Shown: positions 8,731-19,626, counted from the stretch's first letter. The stretch is 64,000 bases of DNA from Stutzerimonas stutzeri (GCF_002909485.1 NZ_PPXG01000001.1:434001-498000); one strand, 5' to 3'. The notes: generated by a model from the sequence alone, not told the origin. Numbers and translations are program-made.

Positions 8731-11340
8731 TCAGACTTCGACGACTTTGATCTTGGCCTTCTCCGCGGCATCACGGAACTCAGCGATCTGGTCGAAGGAC
8801 AGGTAGCGATAGATGTCGGCAGCCATGCTGTCGATGTTCTTCGCGTACCCCATGTACTCCTCAACGCTCGGTAGTTTTCCGGTGATGGCTGCTACCGCTG
8901 CGAGCTCGGCCGACGCCAGGTAGACGTTGGTGGCATCGCCCAGGCGGTTCGGGAAGTTACGGGTCGAGGTGGAAACCACGGTCGATCCGGTCTGAACGCG
9001 AGCCTGGTTACCCATGCACAGGGAGCAGCCCGGCATTTCCATGCGCGCGCCAGCCTTGCCATAGATGCCGTAATAGCCTTCTTCGGTCAGTTGGTGAGCA
9101 TCCATCTTGGTTGGCGGAGCCAGCCACAGGCGGGTCGGGATGCCGCCCTTGACCTTGTCGAGCAGCTTGCCGGCAGCGCGGAAGTGGCCAATGTTGGTCA
9201 TGCAGGAGCCGATGAACACTTCATCGATCTTCTCGCCAGCTACGGTGGACAGCAAGCGCGCATCGTCTGGGTCGTTCGGAGCGCAAAGCACAGGCTCTTT
9301 GACTTCGGCCAGGTCGATCTCGATCACGGCCGCGTACTCGGCGTCCTTGTCCGCTTCTAGCAGCTTCGGATCGGCGATCCATGCTTCCATCGCCTGAGCG
9401 CGGCGCTCCAGGGTGCGGGCATCACCATAGCCCTCGCTGATCATCCAGCGCAGCATAGTGATGTTGGATCTCAGGTACTCAGCAATCGAATCTTCCGGCA
9501 GCTTGATTGTGCAGCCTGCAGCCGAGCGCTCCGCGGAGGCGTCGGACAGCTCGAACGCTTGCTCGACGGTCAGCTGATTCAGTCCTTCGATCTCGAGAAT
9601 GCGGCCGGAGAAGATGTTCTTCTTGCCCTTCTTCTCGACAGTCAGCAGGCCCTGCTGAATGGCGTAGTAGGGGATGGCATGAACCAGGTCACGCAGGGTG
9701 ATGCCAGGCTGCATCTGGCCCTTGAAGCGCACCAGTACGGATTCCGGCATGTCCAGCGGCATGACACCAGTGGCGGCAGCGAAGGCAACCAGGCCAGAAC
9801 CGGCCGGGAAGGAGATGCCGATCGGGAAGCGGGTGTGCGAGTCACCGCCAGTACCAACGGTGTCCGGCAGCAGCATGCGGTTCAGCCAGCTGTGGATGAT
9901 GCCGTCACCTGGACGCAGGGACACGCCGCTGCGGTTCATGATGAAGTCAGGCAGCGTGTGGTGCGTGTTGACGTCGATTGGCTTCGGATAGGCAGCGGTG
10001 TGGCAGAACGACTGCATGACCAGGTCGGCGGAGAAGCCCAGGCAAGCCAGGTCTTTCAGTTCGTCGCGGGTCATCGGGCCAGTGGTGTCCTGGGAGCCGA
10101 CGGTGGTCATCTGCGGCTCGCAGTAGGTGCCCGGGCGGACGCCTTTGCCTTCCGGCAGGCCGCAGGCACGACCGACCATTTTCTGCGCGAGGGTAAAGCC
10201 CTTGCCGCTGTCGGTCGGTGCATCCGGTTTCTTGAACAGGGTGGACGGAGCCAAGCCCAGCTCAGCACGGGCCTTCTCGGTCAGGCCGCGGCCGATGATC
10301 AGCGGAATTCGGCCGCCAGCACGGACTTCATCCAGCAGTACTTCAGTCTTCAGTTCGAAAGTAGTGATGACTTCATCGGTACCGTGCTTGCAAACCTTGC
10401 CGGCATACGGATAGACGTCGATCACGTCGCCCATACCCAGATTGCTGCAATCGAATTCGATCGGCAGAGCGCCGGCATCTTCCATGGTGTTGTAGAAGAT
10501 CGGAGCAATCTTGGTGCCGAAGCAGAAGCCGCCAGCGCGCTTGTTCGGTACGTTCGGGATGTCGTCACCGAAGAACCACAGCACGGAGTTGGTAGCGGAC
10601 TTCCGCGAGGAACCTGTACCGACTACGTCGCCGACGTAAGCAACCGGAAAGCCCTTGGCTTTCAGCTCTTCCATCTGCTTGATTGGGCCTACGGAGCCCG
10701 GTACGTCCGGGTTGATACCGTCGCGGGCCATTTTCAGCATAGCCAGCGCGTGCAGCGGAATGTCAGGGCGCGACCAGGCATCAGGAGCCGGCGACAGGTC
10801 GTCAGTATTGGTTTCGCCGGTCACCTTGAATACGGAGAGGGAGACCTTCTCGGCAACAGCCGGACGATTGGTGAACCATTCACCTTCAGCCCAGGATTGC
10901 ATCACGCCCTTGGCGTGTTCGTTACCAGCCTTGGCTTTCTCGGCCACATCGTGGAAAGCGTCGAACATCAGCAGCGTGTGCTTCAGTTGCTCGGCGGCAA
11001 CAGCGGCCAGCTCGGCGCTATCCAGCAGCTCGACCAGAGTAGCGATGTTGTAGCCGCCCTGCATGGTGCCCAGCAGTTCGACAGCGCGCTGCTTGCTCAG
11101 CAATGGCGAGGAGGTTTCACCCTTGGCCAGGGCGGACAGGAAGCCGGCCTTGACGTAGGCGGCTTCGTCGACGCCAGCGGGGACGCGGTTGGTGATCAGG
11201 TCAACGAGGAATTCTTCTTCGCCGGCTGGCGGATTCTTCAGCAGCTCGACCAGGCCTGCGGTTTGCTCGGCGTTCAGCGGCTGGGGCACGACGCCCTGGG
11301 CGGCACGCTCTTCTACGTGTTTGCGATAGGCTTCAAGCAC
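8731..11340 (-). CDS. acnB: Aconitate hydratase B / 2-methylisocitrate dehydratase
   Basis: 869 residues from the GTG at 11340, the normal AcnB length. It converts citrate to isocitrate through a [4Fe-4S] cluster and also hydrates 2-methylaconitate. AcnB domain order is visible: N-terminal HEAT-like domain, swivel domain ([20 protein letters not shown]), then the catalytic domains with cluster cysteines in [17 protein letters not shown] and GCSLCMGNQ near the C-terminus. An alternative ATG-ATG start lies at 11358-11353 behind GAGGGAC and would add six residues; GTG fits the family N-terminus [14 protein letters not shown] long structured leader precedes the gene. Apo-AcnB can bind mRNA in E. 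coli, so autoregulation is conceivable but unproven. Confidence 0.95.
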   Translation of the reverse strand: MLEAYRKHVEERAAQGVVPQPLNAEQTAGLVELLKNPPAGEEEFLVDLITNRVPAGVDEAAYVKAGFLSALAKGETSSPLLSKQRAVELLGTMQGGYNIATLVELLDSAELAAVAAEQLKHTLLMFDAFHDVAEKAKAGNEHAKGVMQSWAEGEWFTNRPAVAEKVSLSVFKVTGETNTDDLSPAPDAWSRPDIPLHALAMLKMARDGINPDVPGSVGPIKQMEELKAKGFPVAYVGDVVGTGSSRKSATNSVLWFFGDDIPNVPNKRAGGFCFGTKIAPIFYNTMEDAGALPIEFDCSNLGMGDVIDVYPYAGKVCKHGTDEVITTFELKTEVLLDEVRAGGRIPLIIGRGLTEKARAELGLAPSTLFKKPDAPTDSGKGFTLAQKMVGRACGLPEGKGVRPGTYCEPQMTTVGSQDTTGPMTRDELKDLACLGFSADLVMQSFCHTAAYPKPIDVNTHHTLPDFIMNRSGVSLRPGDGIIHSWLNRMLLPDTVGTGGDSHTRFPIGISFPAGSGLVAFAAATGVMPLDMPESVLVRFKGQMQPGITLRDLVHAIPYYAIQQGLLTVEKKGKKNIFSGRILEIEGLNQLTVEQAFELSDASAERSAAGCTIKLPEDSIAEYLRSNITMLRWMISEGYGDARTLERRAQAMEAWIADPKLLEADKDAEYAAVIEIDLAEVKEPVLCAPNDPDDARLLSTVAGEKIDEVFIGSCMTNIGHFRAAGKLLDKVKGGIPTRLWLAPPTKMDAHQLTEEGYYGIYGKAGARMEMPGCSLCMGNQARVQTGSTVVSTSTRNFPNRLGDATNVYLASAELAAVAAITGKLPSVEEYMGYAKNIDSMAADIYRYLSFDQIAEFRDAAEKAKIKVVEV

Positions 11341-11747
11341 AGTTTTTACCCTCATCATTGGTCCCTCGGGTGTTTCGGGACGCGCATCCGGAAGCTGTTT
11401 TCAAAGTTTTACGCCGGGCGGGCGAAGCCGGATGGGCAGGGTACAGGCAGTTCTGCGCATCCGGCATGCAGCCGGTTCAACTGTGCTCGTGACGCTTTGA
11501 AAACAGCTTCTTATGGAATGTGGCGCCAAAAACGGCGGGCCGATTCTACTGGAAATGGGCTGCAAAGTTAAGTCGAGCGCCTGCGGCGGCTGATGCCGCA
11601 TGCTTTATCGGGGCGCGTGTTAGCGTGCTCCGAGAGCAGCCAGGCCGCGGGCTGCGGTCGGGTGTCGCCGATTCTGAGGGCAAACACAGGTGACCCTGGT
11701 AGGACAAAAGTCTAAGATGCCCGACCGCTCACCAATCCACTCCGCTC
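11341..11747. promoter_or_regulatory. acnB / DUF1289 divergent intergenic region with long inverted repeat
   Basis: 407 bp without a gene. GAAGCTGTTTTCAAAG (11391-11406) and its exact complement (11495-11510) enclose 88 bp. On the acnB strand this would be a leader RNA in which a 16-bp helix closes a domain with smaller hairpins (for example CCGG-CTGCATG-CCGG at 11463-11477) just upstream of the acnB ribosome binding site. A possible -10 TAGAAT for acnB lies on the minus strand near 11550. The right half should hold the promoter of the DUF1289 gene; no clear hexamers were found. Confidence 0.6.
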
Positions 11748-12224
11748 ATGTCCAGTCAGCGCATCAAGACTCCCTGCATCGGCCTTTGCTCGACGGTATA
11801 CGGCGATGTCGTCTGTCGTGGCTGTAAGCGCTTTCATCACGAGGTCGTTAATTGGAACGCCTATGACGAGCAGGAGAAGCGGGCGGTATGGCGACGTCTC
11901 GAGATTCTCTTGGCGCAAGTGATGGCGGCCAAGCTCGAAGTGTTCGACGCGCAGCTGTTGCGCCAACAGCTGGAGGCGCGGCAAATCCGCTTCGTGGTGG
12001 AGCAGTCGCCGTACTGCTGGGCCTATCATTTGATTGCCCGCGGCGCACGAGTCATTCAGCAGCTCGATGCATATGGGGTCGTGTTGCTGCCAGAGTTTCG
12101 CGACTGGCCGCTGCCAGATTTACGCGACGCCATTGATCGGGAGTTCTTCCTGTTATCCGAAGCGCACTACGAGCGCTACATCGCGCCACGCTTTCTGCTG
12201 GAGGGAATGGACGTCAGGATTTGA
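11748..12224 (+). CDS. DUF1289 domain protein
   Basis: 158 residues. The N-terminus is the DUF1289 cysteine module: Cys10, Cys14, Cys23 and Cys26 in TPCIGLCSTVYGDVVCRGCK, followed by RFHHEVVNWNAY. The four cysteines suggest a small zinc site. The rest is helical and has no recognised domain. A gene of this type follows acnB in Pseudomonas genomes, so this is core, but no function is established for the family. A hairpin (12228-12251) lies between its stop codon and the convergent stress-protein gene. Confidence 0.82.
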   Translation: MSSQRIKTPCIGLCSTVYGDVVCRGCKRFHHEVVNWNAYDEQEKRAVWRRLEILLAQVMAAKLEVFDAQLLRQQLEARQIRFVVEQSPYCWAYHLIARGARVIQQLDAYGVVLLPEFRDWPLPDLRDAIDREFFLLSEAHYERYIAPRFLLEGMDVRI

Positions 12225-12227
12225 CGA

Positions 12228-12251
12228 CGAAAGCCTCATGGGAGGCTTTCG
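12228..12251. terminator. Candidate bidirectional terminator, DUF1289 gene / usp
   Basis: CGAAAGCCTC and GAGGCTTTCG pair perfectly (10 bp) around a 4-nt loop between two convergent genes. No long T run follows, so strength is uncertain. Confidence 0.55.
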
Positions 12252-12261
12252 CTCAGCGGGC

Positions 12262-13122
12262 TCAGTGACGAACCAGATCCTCAAGGTGATCGATGATGTC
12301 GTTGGGCTTAAGGACCAAAACGTCGCTTTCCAGCGTGTCGAGCACCACCTCAGCGGTGTTGCCCATCAGGGCGCCGGAGAAGCCGGTTCGTGCCACGGTT
12401 CCAATGACGGTCACGACTGCTTTCAACTGATGGCAAACCCGTGGGATGAGCGCATCGGCGGGGCCTTCCTCGACGTGCAGCTGAGCGTCCGGGATATGGA
12501 ACTCTTCCTGGAACTGCTTGCATGCGTCGCGGTATCTCGCCTCGATGGTTTCCTTCAGCTGGAAAGCCGGATCGGCTGCGGAGAGCATCGCGGATGGGTG
12601 CGCGCTGATCACGTGCAGCTTGCCATCAGCCAGACTGGCAATCTCGTAGCCGTGATTGACGATGGTTGCATGCAAGGTGCGATGCTCAACATCGGAGTTG
12701 CCGACGTCTACTGCCGCAAGAATGTTGCCGCCTGTCCAAGGATTGTCGGTTTTCACCATCAGAACCGGGCACGGACAGTAGCGCAGCAGCTTCCAATCCT
12801 CAGGGGTGAGCAGGGCACGCTTCAAGGGGTTGTCCGGCACGTGTTGCTTGGCCACCAGACCACAGCCTTCTGCCTGCTGCACGGTGATAATGGTTTGGTG
12901 AACGCTTTCATGCCACGCCTGTTGTGTCGTGACCTGGTGGCCGCCACTCTCCAGCTGTTCGCGCAATGTCGCCAAGTGCGCGCTGTGATCGCGCTTGGTG
13001 TCACAGATCAGCAGGTGCAGGCGGGACTGGCTGACGGTAGATATCAGCCGGGCGCGTTTCAGTGCCAGCGCTTGCGGCTGGTTCGGGTCAATTACCACGA
13101 GGATGCAGCGAATGGCTTGCAT
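12262..13122 (-). CDS. Universal stress protein with two Usp domains (UspE-like)
   Basis: 286 residues from the ATG at 13122, which has GGAG 6 nt upstream. The frame opens earlier at a TTG (13155), but those 11 codons lack a good ribosome binding site. Two Usp domains are in tandem (about 1-140 and 150-286). The second ends with the ATP-binding signature of the family, GTVARTGFSGALMGNTAE (G-2x-G-9x-G-S/T type). A near-perfect Anr/FNR box lies 60-73 nt upstream of the start, so oxygen limitation should switch it on. Proteins of this type support anaerobic survival in Pseudomonas; the ligand and partner are unknown here. Confidence 0.87.
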   Translation of the reverse strand: MQAIRCILVVIDPNQPQALALKRARLISTVSQSRLHLLICDTKRDHSAHLATLREQLESGGHQVTTQQAWHESVHQTIITVQQAEGCGLVAKQHVPDNPLKRALLTPEDWKLLRYCPCPVLMVKTDNPWTGGNILAAVDVGNSDVEHRTLHATIVNHGYEIASLADGKLHVISAHPSAMLSAADPAFQLKETIEARYRDACKQFQEEFHIPDAQLHVEEGPADALIPRVCHQLKAVVTVIGTVARTGFSGALMGNTAEVVLDTLESDVLVLKPNDIIDHLEDLVRH

Positions 13123-13181
13123 GATCGGCTCCATTTCCAGATTCAGGTTGGTCAACTATAGACAAGCCTGCGATGCCGGCC

Positions 13182-13195
13182 GTGATGTATATCAA
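13182..13195 (-). promoter_or_regulatory. Anr/FNR box upstream of the universal stress gene
   Basis: On the minus strand TTGATATACATCAC matches the consensus TTGAT-N4-ATCAA at nine of ten defined positions. A -10 like TATAGT lies 21 nt downstream, which places the box near -41, the activating position for FNR-type regulators. Confidence 0.7.
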
Positions 13196-13300
13196 GCAAG
13201 GCTGGCTGCTCCGCGCGGCATTCGCAATAATGCCCGCCCGGCGTCGGGCGGTGCCATGTAACCGTCGGCTTATTTTGTTCCTGAATATGCAAGGTTCGAC

Positions 13301-13906
13301 ATGCTTCCTGATCTGAATGAATTTCTCGGTTGTGCCACGCCCGCAGCCTGGGTGGAGGCAGCATTGCGGAATCAGGATGTGATGCTGATCGACCATGGCA
13401 ACTGTGAGAAGAAAGCCGCGGGAGCGGCGTTTCAGTTGATGTTTCGCTACATCGACAAACCGGATCTGCAGAACAAGATGTCGCGTCTGGCGCGCGAAGA
13501 GCTCCGCCATTTTGAGCAGGTGCTAGCCATCATCCGCCGACGTGAGATTGCACTGCGTAACGTCGGTTCGTCTCGCTATGCCGCTGGCCTGCGCGAACTG
13601 GTGCGTAACCATGAGCCGTATCGCCTGACCGATACGTTGGTGATTGGCGCCTTTATCGAAGCGCGTTCCTGCGAGCGCTTCGCCATGCTGGTCCCGCACC
13701 TTGATGAAGAGCTGGGCAAGTTCTATCACGGCCTGCTGAAATCCGAAGCACGGCACTTTCAGGACTACCTGAAGCTGGCTTACCAATACGGTGAAGCGGC
13801 GGATGTGGATGCAACGATCATCCGAGTGCGCGAGCGTGAGCGTGATCTGATCGAAAGCCCGGACGCCGAGTTTCGCTTTCACAGCGGTGTGCCGCTGGCG
13901 GCTTAA
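13301..13906 (+). CDS. miaE: tRNA 2-methylthio-N6-isopentenyladenosine-37 hydroxylase
   Basis: 201 residues. MiaE is a carboxylate-bridged di-iron monooxygenase that hydroxylates the isopentenyl group of ms2i6A37 in tRNA using O2. The ferritin-like helices carry the expected ligands: two E-x2-H-type sites, EELRHFEQV (about 68-76) and EARHFQDY (about 149-156), with further glutamates in [10 protein letters not shown] (about 118-127). The ATG at 13301 follows AAGGTTCGAC, a weak ribosome binding site. Its stop codon overlaps the stop of the convergent lpxH inside the palindrome TTAA. In Pseudomonas miaE is next to the same neighbours. Confidence 0.92.
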   Translation: MLPDLNEFLGCATPAAWVEAALRNQDVMLIDHGNCEKKAAGAAFQLMFRYIDKPDLQNKMSRLAREELRHFEQVLAIIRRREIALRNVGSSRYAAGLRELVRNHEPYRLTDTLVIGAFIEARSCERFAMLVPHLDEELGKFYHGLLKSEARHFQDYLKLAYQYGEAADVDATIIRVRERERDLIESPDAEFRFHSGVPLAA

Positions 13907-14625
13907 TTCAAATCGAAGGGCGTCTGGTGGAAGCCGTTTTGATCGACCTGCAACGCCCAGCCTTGACGGTCCCAATCACCGAGTACGATCCGTCGTGCCC
14001 GAAGGCCGTGCACTTCCAGTTCATGTATCGCCGGACGATGGGTGTGGCCGTGAATCAGCGTCTGCACGCCATGCTCGATGAGCACGCGAGGAATCAGCTC
14101 CGGAGTGACATCAATGATGTCGGTGGCTTTCATGCGCGTCTGGGTGCGGCTCTCGTTACGCAGCTTGCGCGCCAGTTTTCGGCGAGTGGGCAGCGGTAGA
14201 TTGCGCAGGATGAATAGGCTGAGCGGATTGCGTAGCACCCGCCGCAGACGCATGTAGCCTTCATCACGGGTGCACAGGCTGTCGCCATGCATCAGCAGGA
14301 CGCGTTCACCGTTAAGCTCGACGACACTCGGGTCGGCCAGCAGCGTGCAGCCCGCTGCCCGGCAAAAGCCCTTGCCCAGCATGAAGTCACGATTGCCGTG
14401 CATCAGGTAGATGCGCACGCCACGACCGCTCAGGCCGCGCAAGGCCTCTGCGATCGAGCATTGAAAGGGTGTCATCGCATCGTCGCCAATCCAAACTTCG
14501 AAGAAATCACCGAGGATGTACAGCGCTTCAGCCTGGCAGGCGCGTGTTTCGAGGAAATGCAGAAACGCCCGGGTAATGTCCGGGCGCTTCTCTTCCAGAT
14601 GCAGATCCGAGATCAGCAGGATCAC
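13903..14625 (-). CDS. lpxH: UDP-2,3-diacylglucosamine diphosphatase
   Basis: 240 residues. LpxH cleaves UDP-2,3-diacylglucosamine to lipid X and UMP, the fourth step of lipid A synthesis, at the inner-membrane surface. All calcineurin-type metallophosphatase motifs are present: SDLHL (6-10), [11 protein letters not shown] (39-49), [14 protein letters not shown], and GHTHRP near residue 195. It lies 5 bp downstream of ppiB on the same strand and should be co-transcribed. The 3' end overlaps the end of convergent miaE by 4 bp. Confidence 0.95.
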   Translation of the reverse strand: MILLISDLHLEEKRPDITRAFLHFLETRACQAEALYILGDFFEVWIGDDAMTPFQCSIAEALRGLSGRGVRIYLMHGNRDFMLGKGFCRAAGCTLLADPSVVELNGERVLLMHGDSLCTRDEGYMRLRRVLRNPLSLFILRNLPLPTRRKLARKLRNESRTQTRMKATDIIDVTPELIPRVLIEHGVQTLIHGHTHRPAIHELEVHGLRARRIVLGDWDRQGWALQVDQNGFHQTPFDLN

Positions 14626-14630
14626 TCGCT

Positions 14631-15125
14631 TTACTCGACGATCTCAGCCTTCTCGATCACCACGTCTTCCACCGGAACGTCCTGATGACCGGACTTCATG
14701 GTGGTCGCCACGGCTTTGATCTTCTCGACCACGTCCATGCCTTCGGTCACTTCGCCGAACACGGTGTAACCCCAACCTTGTACGGTCGGCGCGCTGTGGT
14801 CGAGGAAGTCGTTGTCCTTCACGTTGATAAAGAACTGCGCGGAGGCAGAGTGCGGCTCCATGGTACGGGCCATTGCCAGGGTGCCGATTTTGTTGGAAAG
14901 GCCATTGTTGGCCTCGTTCTTGATCGGCGCACGGGTGGGCTTCTGCTTCATGCCGGATTCGAAACCGCCGCCCTGAATCATGAAGTTGCTGATCACGCGA
15001 TGGAAGATGGTGCCGTCGTAGTGGCCGCTCTTCACGTATTCCTTGAAGTTGGCAGTGGTTTCCGGAGCCTTGTCTTCGAATAGATTGACGGTGATGACGC
15101 CGTAGTTGGTGTGCAGTTTGATCAT
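14631..15125 (-). CDS. ppiB: Cyclophilin-type peptidyl-prolyl cis-trans isomerase B
   Basis: 164 residues, cytoplasmic because no signal peptide is present. Cyclophilins speed the cis-trans step at proline during folding. Active-site motifs are present: [14 protein letters not shown] (including the catalytic Arg), [21 protein letters not shown] and the later [12 protein letters not shown]. It is the first gene of a ppiB-lpxH pair and is divergent from glnS, with 191 bp between the two starts. The ATG at 15125 is preceded by GGAACCTCACCCG, giving a usable ribosome binding site. Confidence 0.95.
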   Translation of the reverse strand: MIKLHTNYGVITVNLFEDKAPETTANFKEYVKSGHYDGTIFHRVISNFMIQGGGFESGMKQKPTRAPIKNEANNGLSNKIGTLAMARTMEPHSASAQFFINVKDNDFLDHSAPTVQGWGYTVFGEVTEGMDVVEKIKAVATTMKSGHQDVPVEDVVIEKAEIVE

Positions 15126-15316
15126 CGGGTGAGGTTCCGTTTTTGATGGTGCGGGACAGGCCGCTGCAAGGGTCGTCGTTACCGAGTGTCGTCAACCGCT
15201 GATGGCAGTGCCACCTGGACGCATTGCTCTGTCAGGGGGTTGACGGGTCCGCTATGATAAGCGCTTTGATTTGGTCGGCCTACCCTGAGCCGCACTCGCT
15301 GATCGTTAAGGACATC

Positions 15317-16984
15317 ATGAGCAAGCCCGAGACTCCCGCCGCTAGCAACTTTCTCCGTCCGATCGTCCAGGCCGACCTGGACTCCGGCAAGCACGCCAAG
15401 ATCGTCACCCGCTTCCCGCCTGAGCCCAATGGCTATCTGCATATCGGCCACGCCAAATCGATCTGCCTGAATTTCGGCCTGGCGAAGGAGTTCGGTGGCG
15501 AGTGCAACCTGCGCTTCGATGACACCAACCCGGCCAAGGAAGACCAGGAGTACATCGACGCCATCAAGAGTGATGTCGAATGGCTGGGCTTTCAGTGGGC
15601 GGGCGAGGAGCGCTATGCCTCCAACTATTTCGATCAGCTGCACGAGTGGGCCGTCCATCTGATCAAGGCGGGCAAGGCCTATGTCTGTGATCTGACGCCT
15701 GAGCAAGCGCGTGAGTATCGCGGCAGCCTGACCGAGCCCGGCAAGAACAGTCCGTTCCGCGAGCGATCGGTGGAGGAAAACCTCGATCTCTTTGCGCGCA
15801 TGAAAGCCGGTGAATTCCCGGATGGCGCCCGTGCGCTGCGGGCGAAGATCGACATGGCTTCGCCCAACATGAACCTGCGCGACCCGATCCTCTATCGCAT
15901 TCGCCATGCGCACCATCACCAGACCGGCGACAAGTGGTGCATCTACCCCAGCTACGATTTCACCCATGGTCAGTCGGATGCCATCGAGGGCATCACGCAT
16001 TCGATCTGTACATTGGAATTCGAGGATCACCGGCCGCTGTACGAGTGGTTCCTGGCCAACTTGCCGGTGCCGGCGCAGCCGCGTCAGTACGAATTCGCCC
16101 GCCTCAACCTGAACTACACCATCACCAGCAAGCGCAAGCTCAAGCAGCTGGTCGATGAGAAGCACGTGAACGGCTGGGACGATCCGAGGATGTCGACGCT
16201 TTCTGGCTTTCGTCGTCGCGGTTACACCCCGGCGTCGATCCGCAATTTCTGCGACATGATCGGTGTGAATCGCGCCGGTGGCGTCGTCGACATCGGCATG
16301 CTGGAGTTCGCCATCCGCGAAGATCTTGATGCCAATGCAGCCCGTGCGATGTGCGTGCTCAAGCCGCTCAAGGTGGTGATTACCAACTACCCGGAAGGCC
16401 AGGTCGAGAACCTCGAGCTACCGCGCCATCCCAAGCAGGATATGGGCGTGCGGGTGCTGCCATTCAGCCGGGAACTCTACATCGACGCCGGCGACTTCGA
16501 GGAAGTCCCTCCGGCTGGGTTCAAACGCTTGATTCCGGGCGGCGAAGTGCGCCTGCGCGGCAGCTACGTCATCCGTGCCGATGAAGCCGTGAAGGATGAT
16601 CAGGGCAATATCGTCGAGCTGCGCTGTTCCTATGACGAGAACACCCTCGGCAAGAATCCGGAGGGGCGCAAGGTCAAGGGTGTGATCCATTGGGTTCCGG
16701 CAGCCGAGAGCGTCGAGTGCGAAGTGCGTCTGTACGACCGGCTGTTTCGTTCGGCTAATCCGGAGAAGGACGAGGAGGGGGGCAGCTTCCTCGACAATAT
16801 CAACCCCGAGTCGCTGGTGGTGCTCAAGGGCTGCCGTGCCGAGCCTTCACTTGCCAATGCCGAACCGGAAGAGCGCTTCCAGTTCGAGCGCGAAGGATAT
16901 TTTTGCGCCGACATGAAGGACAGCAAGCCGGGCGCACCTGTGTTCAACCGCACCGTCACACTGCGTGACTCCTGGGGCCAATGA
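15317..16984 (+). CDS. glnS: Glutaminyl-tRNA synthetase
   Basis: 555 residues; class I synthetase that charges tRNA-Gln. The HIGH motif is at 42-45 (YLHIGHAKS) after PPEPNG. The KMSKS region has the GlnRS form [11 protein letters not shown], and the acceptor and anticodon-binding beta domains follow (for example [17 protein letters not shown] at the C-terminus). The frame opens 31 codons earlier, but the ATG at 15317 has AAGGA upstream and matches the family N-terminus. Its TGA overlaps the cysS start (ATGATG), which couples the two synthetases. Confidence 0.97.
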   Translation: MSKPETPAASNFLRPIVQADLDSGKHAKIVTRFPPEPNGYLHIGHAKSICLNFGLAKEFGGECNLRFDDTNPAKEDQEYIDAIKSDVEWLGFQWAGEERYASNYFDQLHEWAVHLIKAGKAYVCDLTPEQAREYRGSLTEPGKNSPFRERSVEENLDLFARMKAGEFPDGARALRAKIDMASPNMNLRDPILYRIRHAHHHQTGDKWCIYPSYDFTHGQSDAIEGITHSICTLEFEDHRPLYEWFLANLPVPAQPRQYEFARLNLNYTITSKRKLKQLVDEKHVNGWDDPRMSTLSGFRRRGYTPASIRNFCDMIGVNRAGGVVDIGMLEFAIREDLDANAARAMCVLKPLKVVITNYPEGQVENLELPRHPKQDMGVRVLPFSRELYIDAGDFEEVPPAGFKRLIPGGEVRLRGSYVIRADEAVKDDQGNIVELRCSYDENTLGKNPEGRKVKGVIHWVPAAESVECEVRLYDRLFRSANPEKDEEGGSFLDNINPESLVVLKGCRAEPSLANAEPEERFQFEREGYFCADMKDSKPGAPVFNRTVTLRDSWGQ

Positions 16985-18369
16985 TGGCGTTGTCAATCTA
17001 CAACACCCTGACCAAGACCAAGGAAGCCTTCCGCCCATTGGAAGGCAACAAGGTGCGCATGTACGTCTGCGGCATGACGGTTTATGACTTCTGCCACATC
17101 GGCCATGCCCGGGTGATGGTCGCTTTCGATGTGGTCACTCGCTGGCTGCGCCACCGAGGTTATGACGTGACCTACGTGCGCAATATCACCGACATCGACG
17201 ACAAGATCATTCGCCGTGCCGGTGAGAACGGCGAGCCGTTCCAGGCCCTGGTCGAGCGCATGATCGCCGCCATGCACGAGGACGAGACGCGCCTCAACGT
17301 GTTGCGTCCTGATATCGAGCCGCGCGCCACTGATCACATCGCTGGCATGCACCAGATGATCCAGACGCTGATCGACAAGGGCTTCGCCTATGCACCAGGC
17401 AACGGTGACGTCTACTACCGCGTCGGCAAGTTCGTCGGTTACGGCAAGCTGTCGCGGCGCAAGATCCAGGACCTGAAGATCGGCGCGCGCATTGAGGTCG
17501 ATGAGGCCAAGGAAGATCCGCTGGATTTCGTGCTGTGGAAGGGCGCCAAACCCGGAGAGCCGAGCTGGGATTCGCCGTGGGGCGCTGGGCGTCCCGGTTG
17601 GCATATCGAGTGCTCGGTAATGTCCACCTGCTGCCTGGGTGAGACCTTCGACATTCATGGCGGTGGACCGGATCTGGTATTCCCGCACCACGAGAACGAG
17701 ATCGCGCAGAGCGAGGCTGCCACCGGCAAGCAGTACGCCAATGCCTGGATGCACGCTGGCGCAGTGCGAGTCGATGGCGAGAAGATGTCCAAAAGCCTGG
17801 GCAACTTCTTCACCATTCGCGAAGTGCTGGAGAAATACCAGCCCGAGGTGGTGCGTTACCTGCTGGTCTCAAGCCACTACCGCAGCCCGATCAACTACTC
17901 CGAGGACAGTCTGCGCGAGGCAAAGGGCGCCCTGGAGCGCTTCTATAACGGCCTCAAGGGTCTACCGAACGCGGCGCCTGCTGGTGGTGACGAATTCGCC
18001 GCGCGCTTCGGTACCGCGATGGACGATGACTTCAACTCGCCGGAAGCCTGCGCGGTACTGTTCGAGATGGTCCGCGAGGTCAACCGCCTGCGCGAGTCCG
18101 ATATCAATGCCGCCGCAGCGTTGGCAGCACGCCTCAAGCAGTTGGCTGACGTTTTAGGTGTGCTCCAGCTCGATCCCGACGCCTTCCTGCAGGCCGGTGC
18201 GGCTGGAAAGGTCGATGCCGCCGAGGTCGAAGCGTTGATCGCTGCACGCCTCACTGCGCGGGCGGAGAAGAACTGGGGCGAATCCGATCGCATCCGCGAC
18301 CAGCTCACCGCAATGGGTGTGGTGCTTGAGGATGGCAAAGGCGGGACGACCTGGCGCCTGGCTGAGTAA
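16981..18369 (+). CDS. cysS: Cysteinyl-tRNA synthetase
   Basis: 462 residues if the first ATG of ATGATG is used (461 from 16984). It is a class I enzyme specific for cysteine. HIGH is at 39-42 ([10 protein letters not shown]) and KMSKS at 268-272. Cys30 and the C/H residues of WHIECSVMS and [11 protein letters not shown] form the zinc site that recognises the cysteine thiolate. It overlaps the end of glnS by 4 nt, so translation is likely coupled. A bidirectional terminator separates it from convergent folD. Confidence 0.97.
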   Translation: MMALSIYNTLTKTKEAFRPLEGNKVRMYVCGMTVYDFCHIGHARVMVAFDVVTRWLRHRGYDVTYVRNITDIDDKIIRRAGENGEPFQALVERMIAAMHEDETRLNVLRPDIEPRATDHIAGMHQMIQTLIDKGFAYAPGNGDVYYRVGKFVGYGKLSRRKIQDLKIGARIEVDEAKEDPLDFVLWKGAKPGEPSWDSPWGAGRPGWHIECSVMSTCCLGETFDIHGGGPDLVFPHHENEIAQSEAATGKQYANAWMHAGAVRVDGEKMSKSLGNFFTIREVLEKYQPEVVRYLLVSSHYRSPINYSEDSLREAKGALERFYNGLKGLPNAAPAGGDEFAARFGTAMDDDFNSPEACAVLFEMVREVNRLRESDINAAAALAARLKQLADVLGVLQLDPDAFLQAGAAGKVDAAEVEALIAARLTARAEKNWGESDRIRDQLTAMGVVLEDGKGGTTWRLAE

Positions 18370-18375
18370 GGCAAA

Positions 18376-18406
18376 AAAAACGGCACCGAAAGGTGCCGTT
18401 TTTGTT
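18376..18406. terminator. Bidirectional terminator between cysS and folD
   Basis: AAAAACGGCACC (18376-18387) and GGTGCCGTTTTT (18392-18403) form a perfect 12-bp stem with a GAAA tetraloop, flanked by A and T runs on the two sides. Confidence 0.9.
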
Positions 18407-18420
18407 TTCAGTCCTGGCAG

Positions 18421-19275
18421 TTACCCATGCAGATGCTCCGCTGCATGCAGCGTATTTTCCAGTAGGCACGCGCGAGTCATCGGGCCTACGCCACCGGGGA
18501 CCGGGGTAATCCAGGCAGCTCGCTCGCTGGCTGGCCCGAACTCCACATCACCCAGCAGGCGACCGTCTGCCTGGCGGTTGATACCGACATCGATGACGAT
18601 CGCGCCAGGCTTGATCCAATCACCCTTGACCAAGCCGGTAATGCCAGTCGCTACGACCACCAGGTCGGCACGGCGAACGTGCTCTTCAAGGTTGCGCGTG
18701 AAGCGATGAGTCACGGTGGTGGTGCAGCCAGCCAGCAGCAACTCCAGAGCCATCGGACGGCCGACGATGTTGGATGCGCCCACCACGACTGCATCCAGTC
18801 CGTGCAGATCGACACCGGTGCTCTCCAGCAGCGTAATGATCCCTTTTGGCGTACAGGGTCGCAGTAGCGGCATGCGTTGAGCGAGACGACCGACGTTATA
18901 GGGATGGAAGCCATCCACATCCTTGTCAGGGCGGATGCGTTCGAGCAGCTGCGAGGCATCGAGGTGCTTGGGAAGTGGCAGCTGCACAAGGATGCCGTCG
19001 ATGGACGTGTCGTTGTTAAGTTGATCGATCAGAGCCAACAGATCTTCCTGTCGAGTATCGCTCGGCAGGTCATGGGCCACGGAGTTGAAACCTACCTCCT
19101 CGCAATCCTTGCGCTTGTGCGCCACGTAAACCTGGGAGGCTGGGTCGCTGCCCACCAGAATCACGGCGAGGCCGGGCGCTCGGAGCCCTTGGGCGCGCCG
19201 TTCGGCAACACGACCGGAGATCTGTTGGCGAATGTTGGCAGCAATCGTTTTACCGTCGATCAGTTTTGCGGTCAT
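18421..19275 (-). CDS. folD: Bifunctional methylenetetrahydrofolate dehydrogenase / cyclohydrolase
   Basis: 284 residues. FolD oxidises 5,10-methylene-THF with NADP+ and then hydrolyses methenyl-THF to 10-formyl-THF. The catalytic Tyr50 and Lys54 lie in [29 protein letters not shown] and the C-terminal [16 protein letters not shown] complete the folate site, and [13 protein letters not shown] is the nucleotide loop. Start ATG is at 19275. It is a single-gene unit between the cysS terminator and the tRNA promoter region. Confidence 0.96.
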   Translation of the reverse strand: MTAKLIDGKTIAANIRQQISGRVAERRAQGLRAPGLAVILVGSDPASQVYVAHKRKDCEEVGFNSVAHDLPSDTRQEDLLALIDQLNNDTSIDGILVQLPLPKHLDASQLLERIRPDKDVDGFHPYNVGRLAQRMPLLRPCTPKGIITLLESTGVDLHGLDAVVVGASNIVGRPMALELLLAGCTTTVTHRFTRNLEEHVRRADLVVVATGITGLVKGDWIKPGAIVIDVGINRQADGRLLGDVEFGPASERAAWITPVPGGVGPMTRACLLENTLHAAEHLHG

Positions 19276-19408
19276 GACGCGTGGTTAACCATTGGAGAGG
19301 ACTTGGAAAGGGTGCGTATTCTCGCATGCCATGGCGATGCGGCAAAGGCGAAGCAGCTACCGGCACCTGTAACTCCTTTATCTAACTGAAATTTTTTTGA
19401 ATTTGCTG

Positions 19409-19435
19409 TTGACGACTGTTTGGAGCCTCTATAAC
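19409..19435 (+). promoter_or_regulatory. Probable promoter of the tRNA array
   Basis: TTGACG (19409-19414) and TATAAC (19430-19435) are separated by 15 bp, shorter than ideal. A GC-rich stretch follows (GCCCCGC), as expected for a stringently controlled stable-RNA promoter. Together with its leader it fills the 274 bp between folD and the first tRNA. Confidence 0.55.
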
Positions 19436-19549
19436 ATTCGCCCCGCTTGTCGAGCACAGCCTGCTGCTGGGTGAGATGGCTTTCGAAGAGGGTAGCTTCT
19501 TCTAGGGCCGGAGCTTTAAAGTCTGCGCTCCGAACAGAATGCAGATAAA

Positions 19550-19626
19550 GCGCCCGTAGCTCAGTTGGATAGAGCATCCGCCTTCTAAGCGGATGGTCGC
19601 AGGTTCGAGTCCTGCCGGGTGCGCCA
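19550..19626 (+). tRNA. tRNA-Arg (anticodon TCT)
   Basis: 77 nt including an encoded CCA. The acceptor GCGCCCG pairs with CGGGTGC (one G-U pair). The anticodon arm CCGCC-TTCTAA-GCGG places TCT in the loop, and the T-arm GGTTCGAGTCC is canonical. It reads AGA codons. Confidence 0.96.

Noticed and set aside
9559-11571. 670-codon open frame on the plus strand
   Set aside because: It lies entirely antisense to acnB, whose protein is unmistakable. Its translation has no recognisable domain and arises from codon bias in a GC-rich gene.
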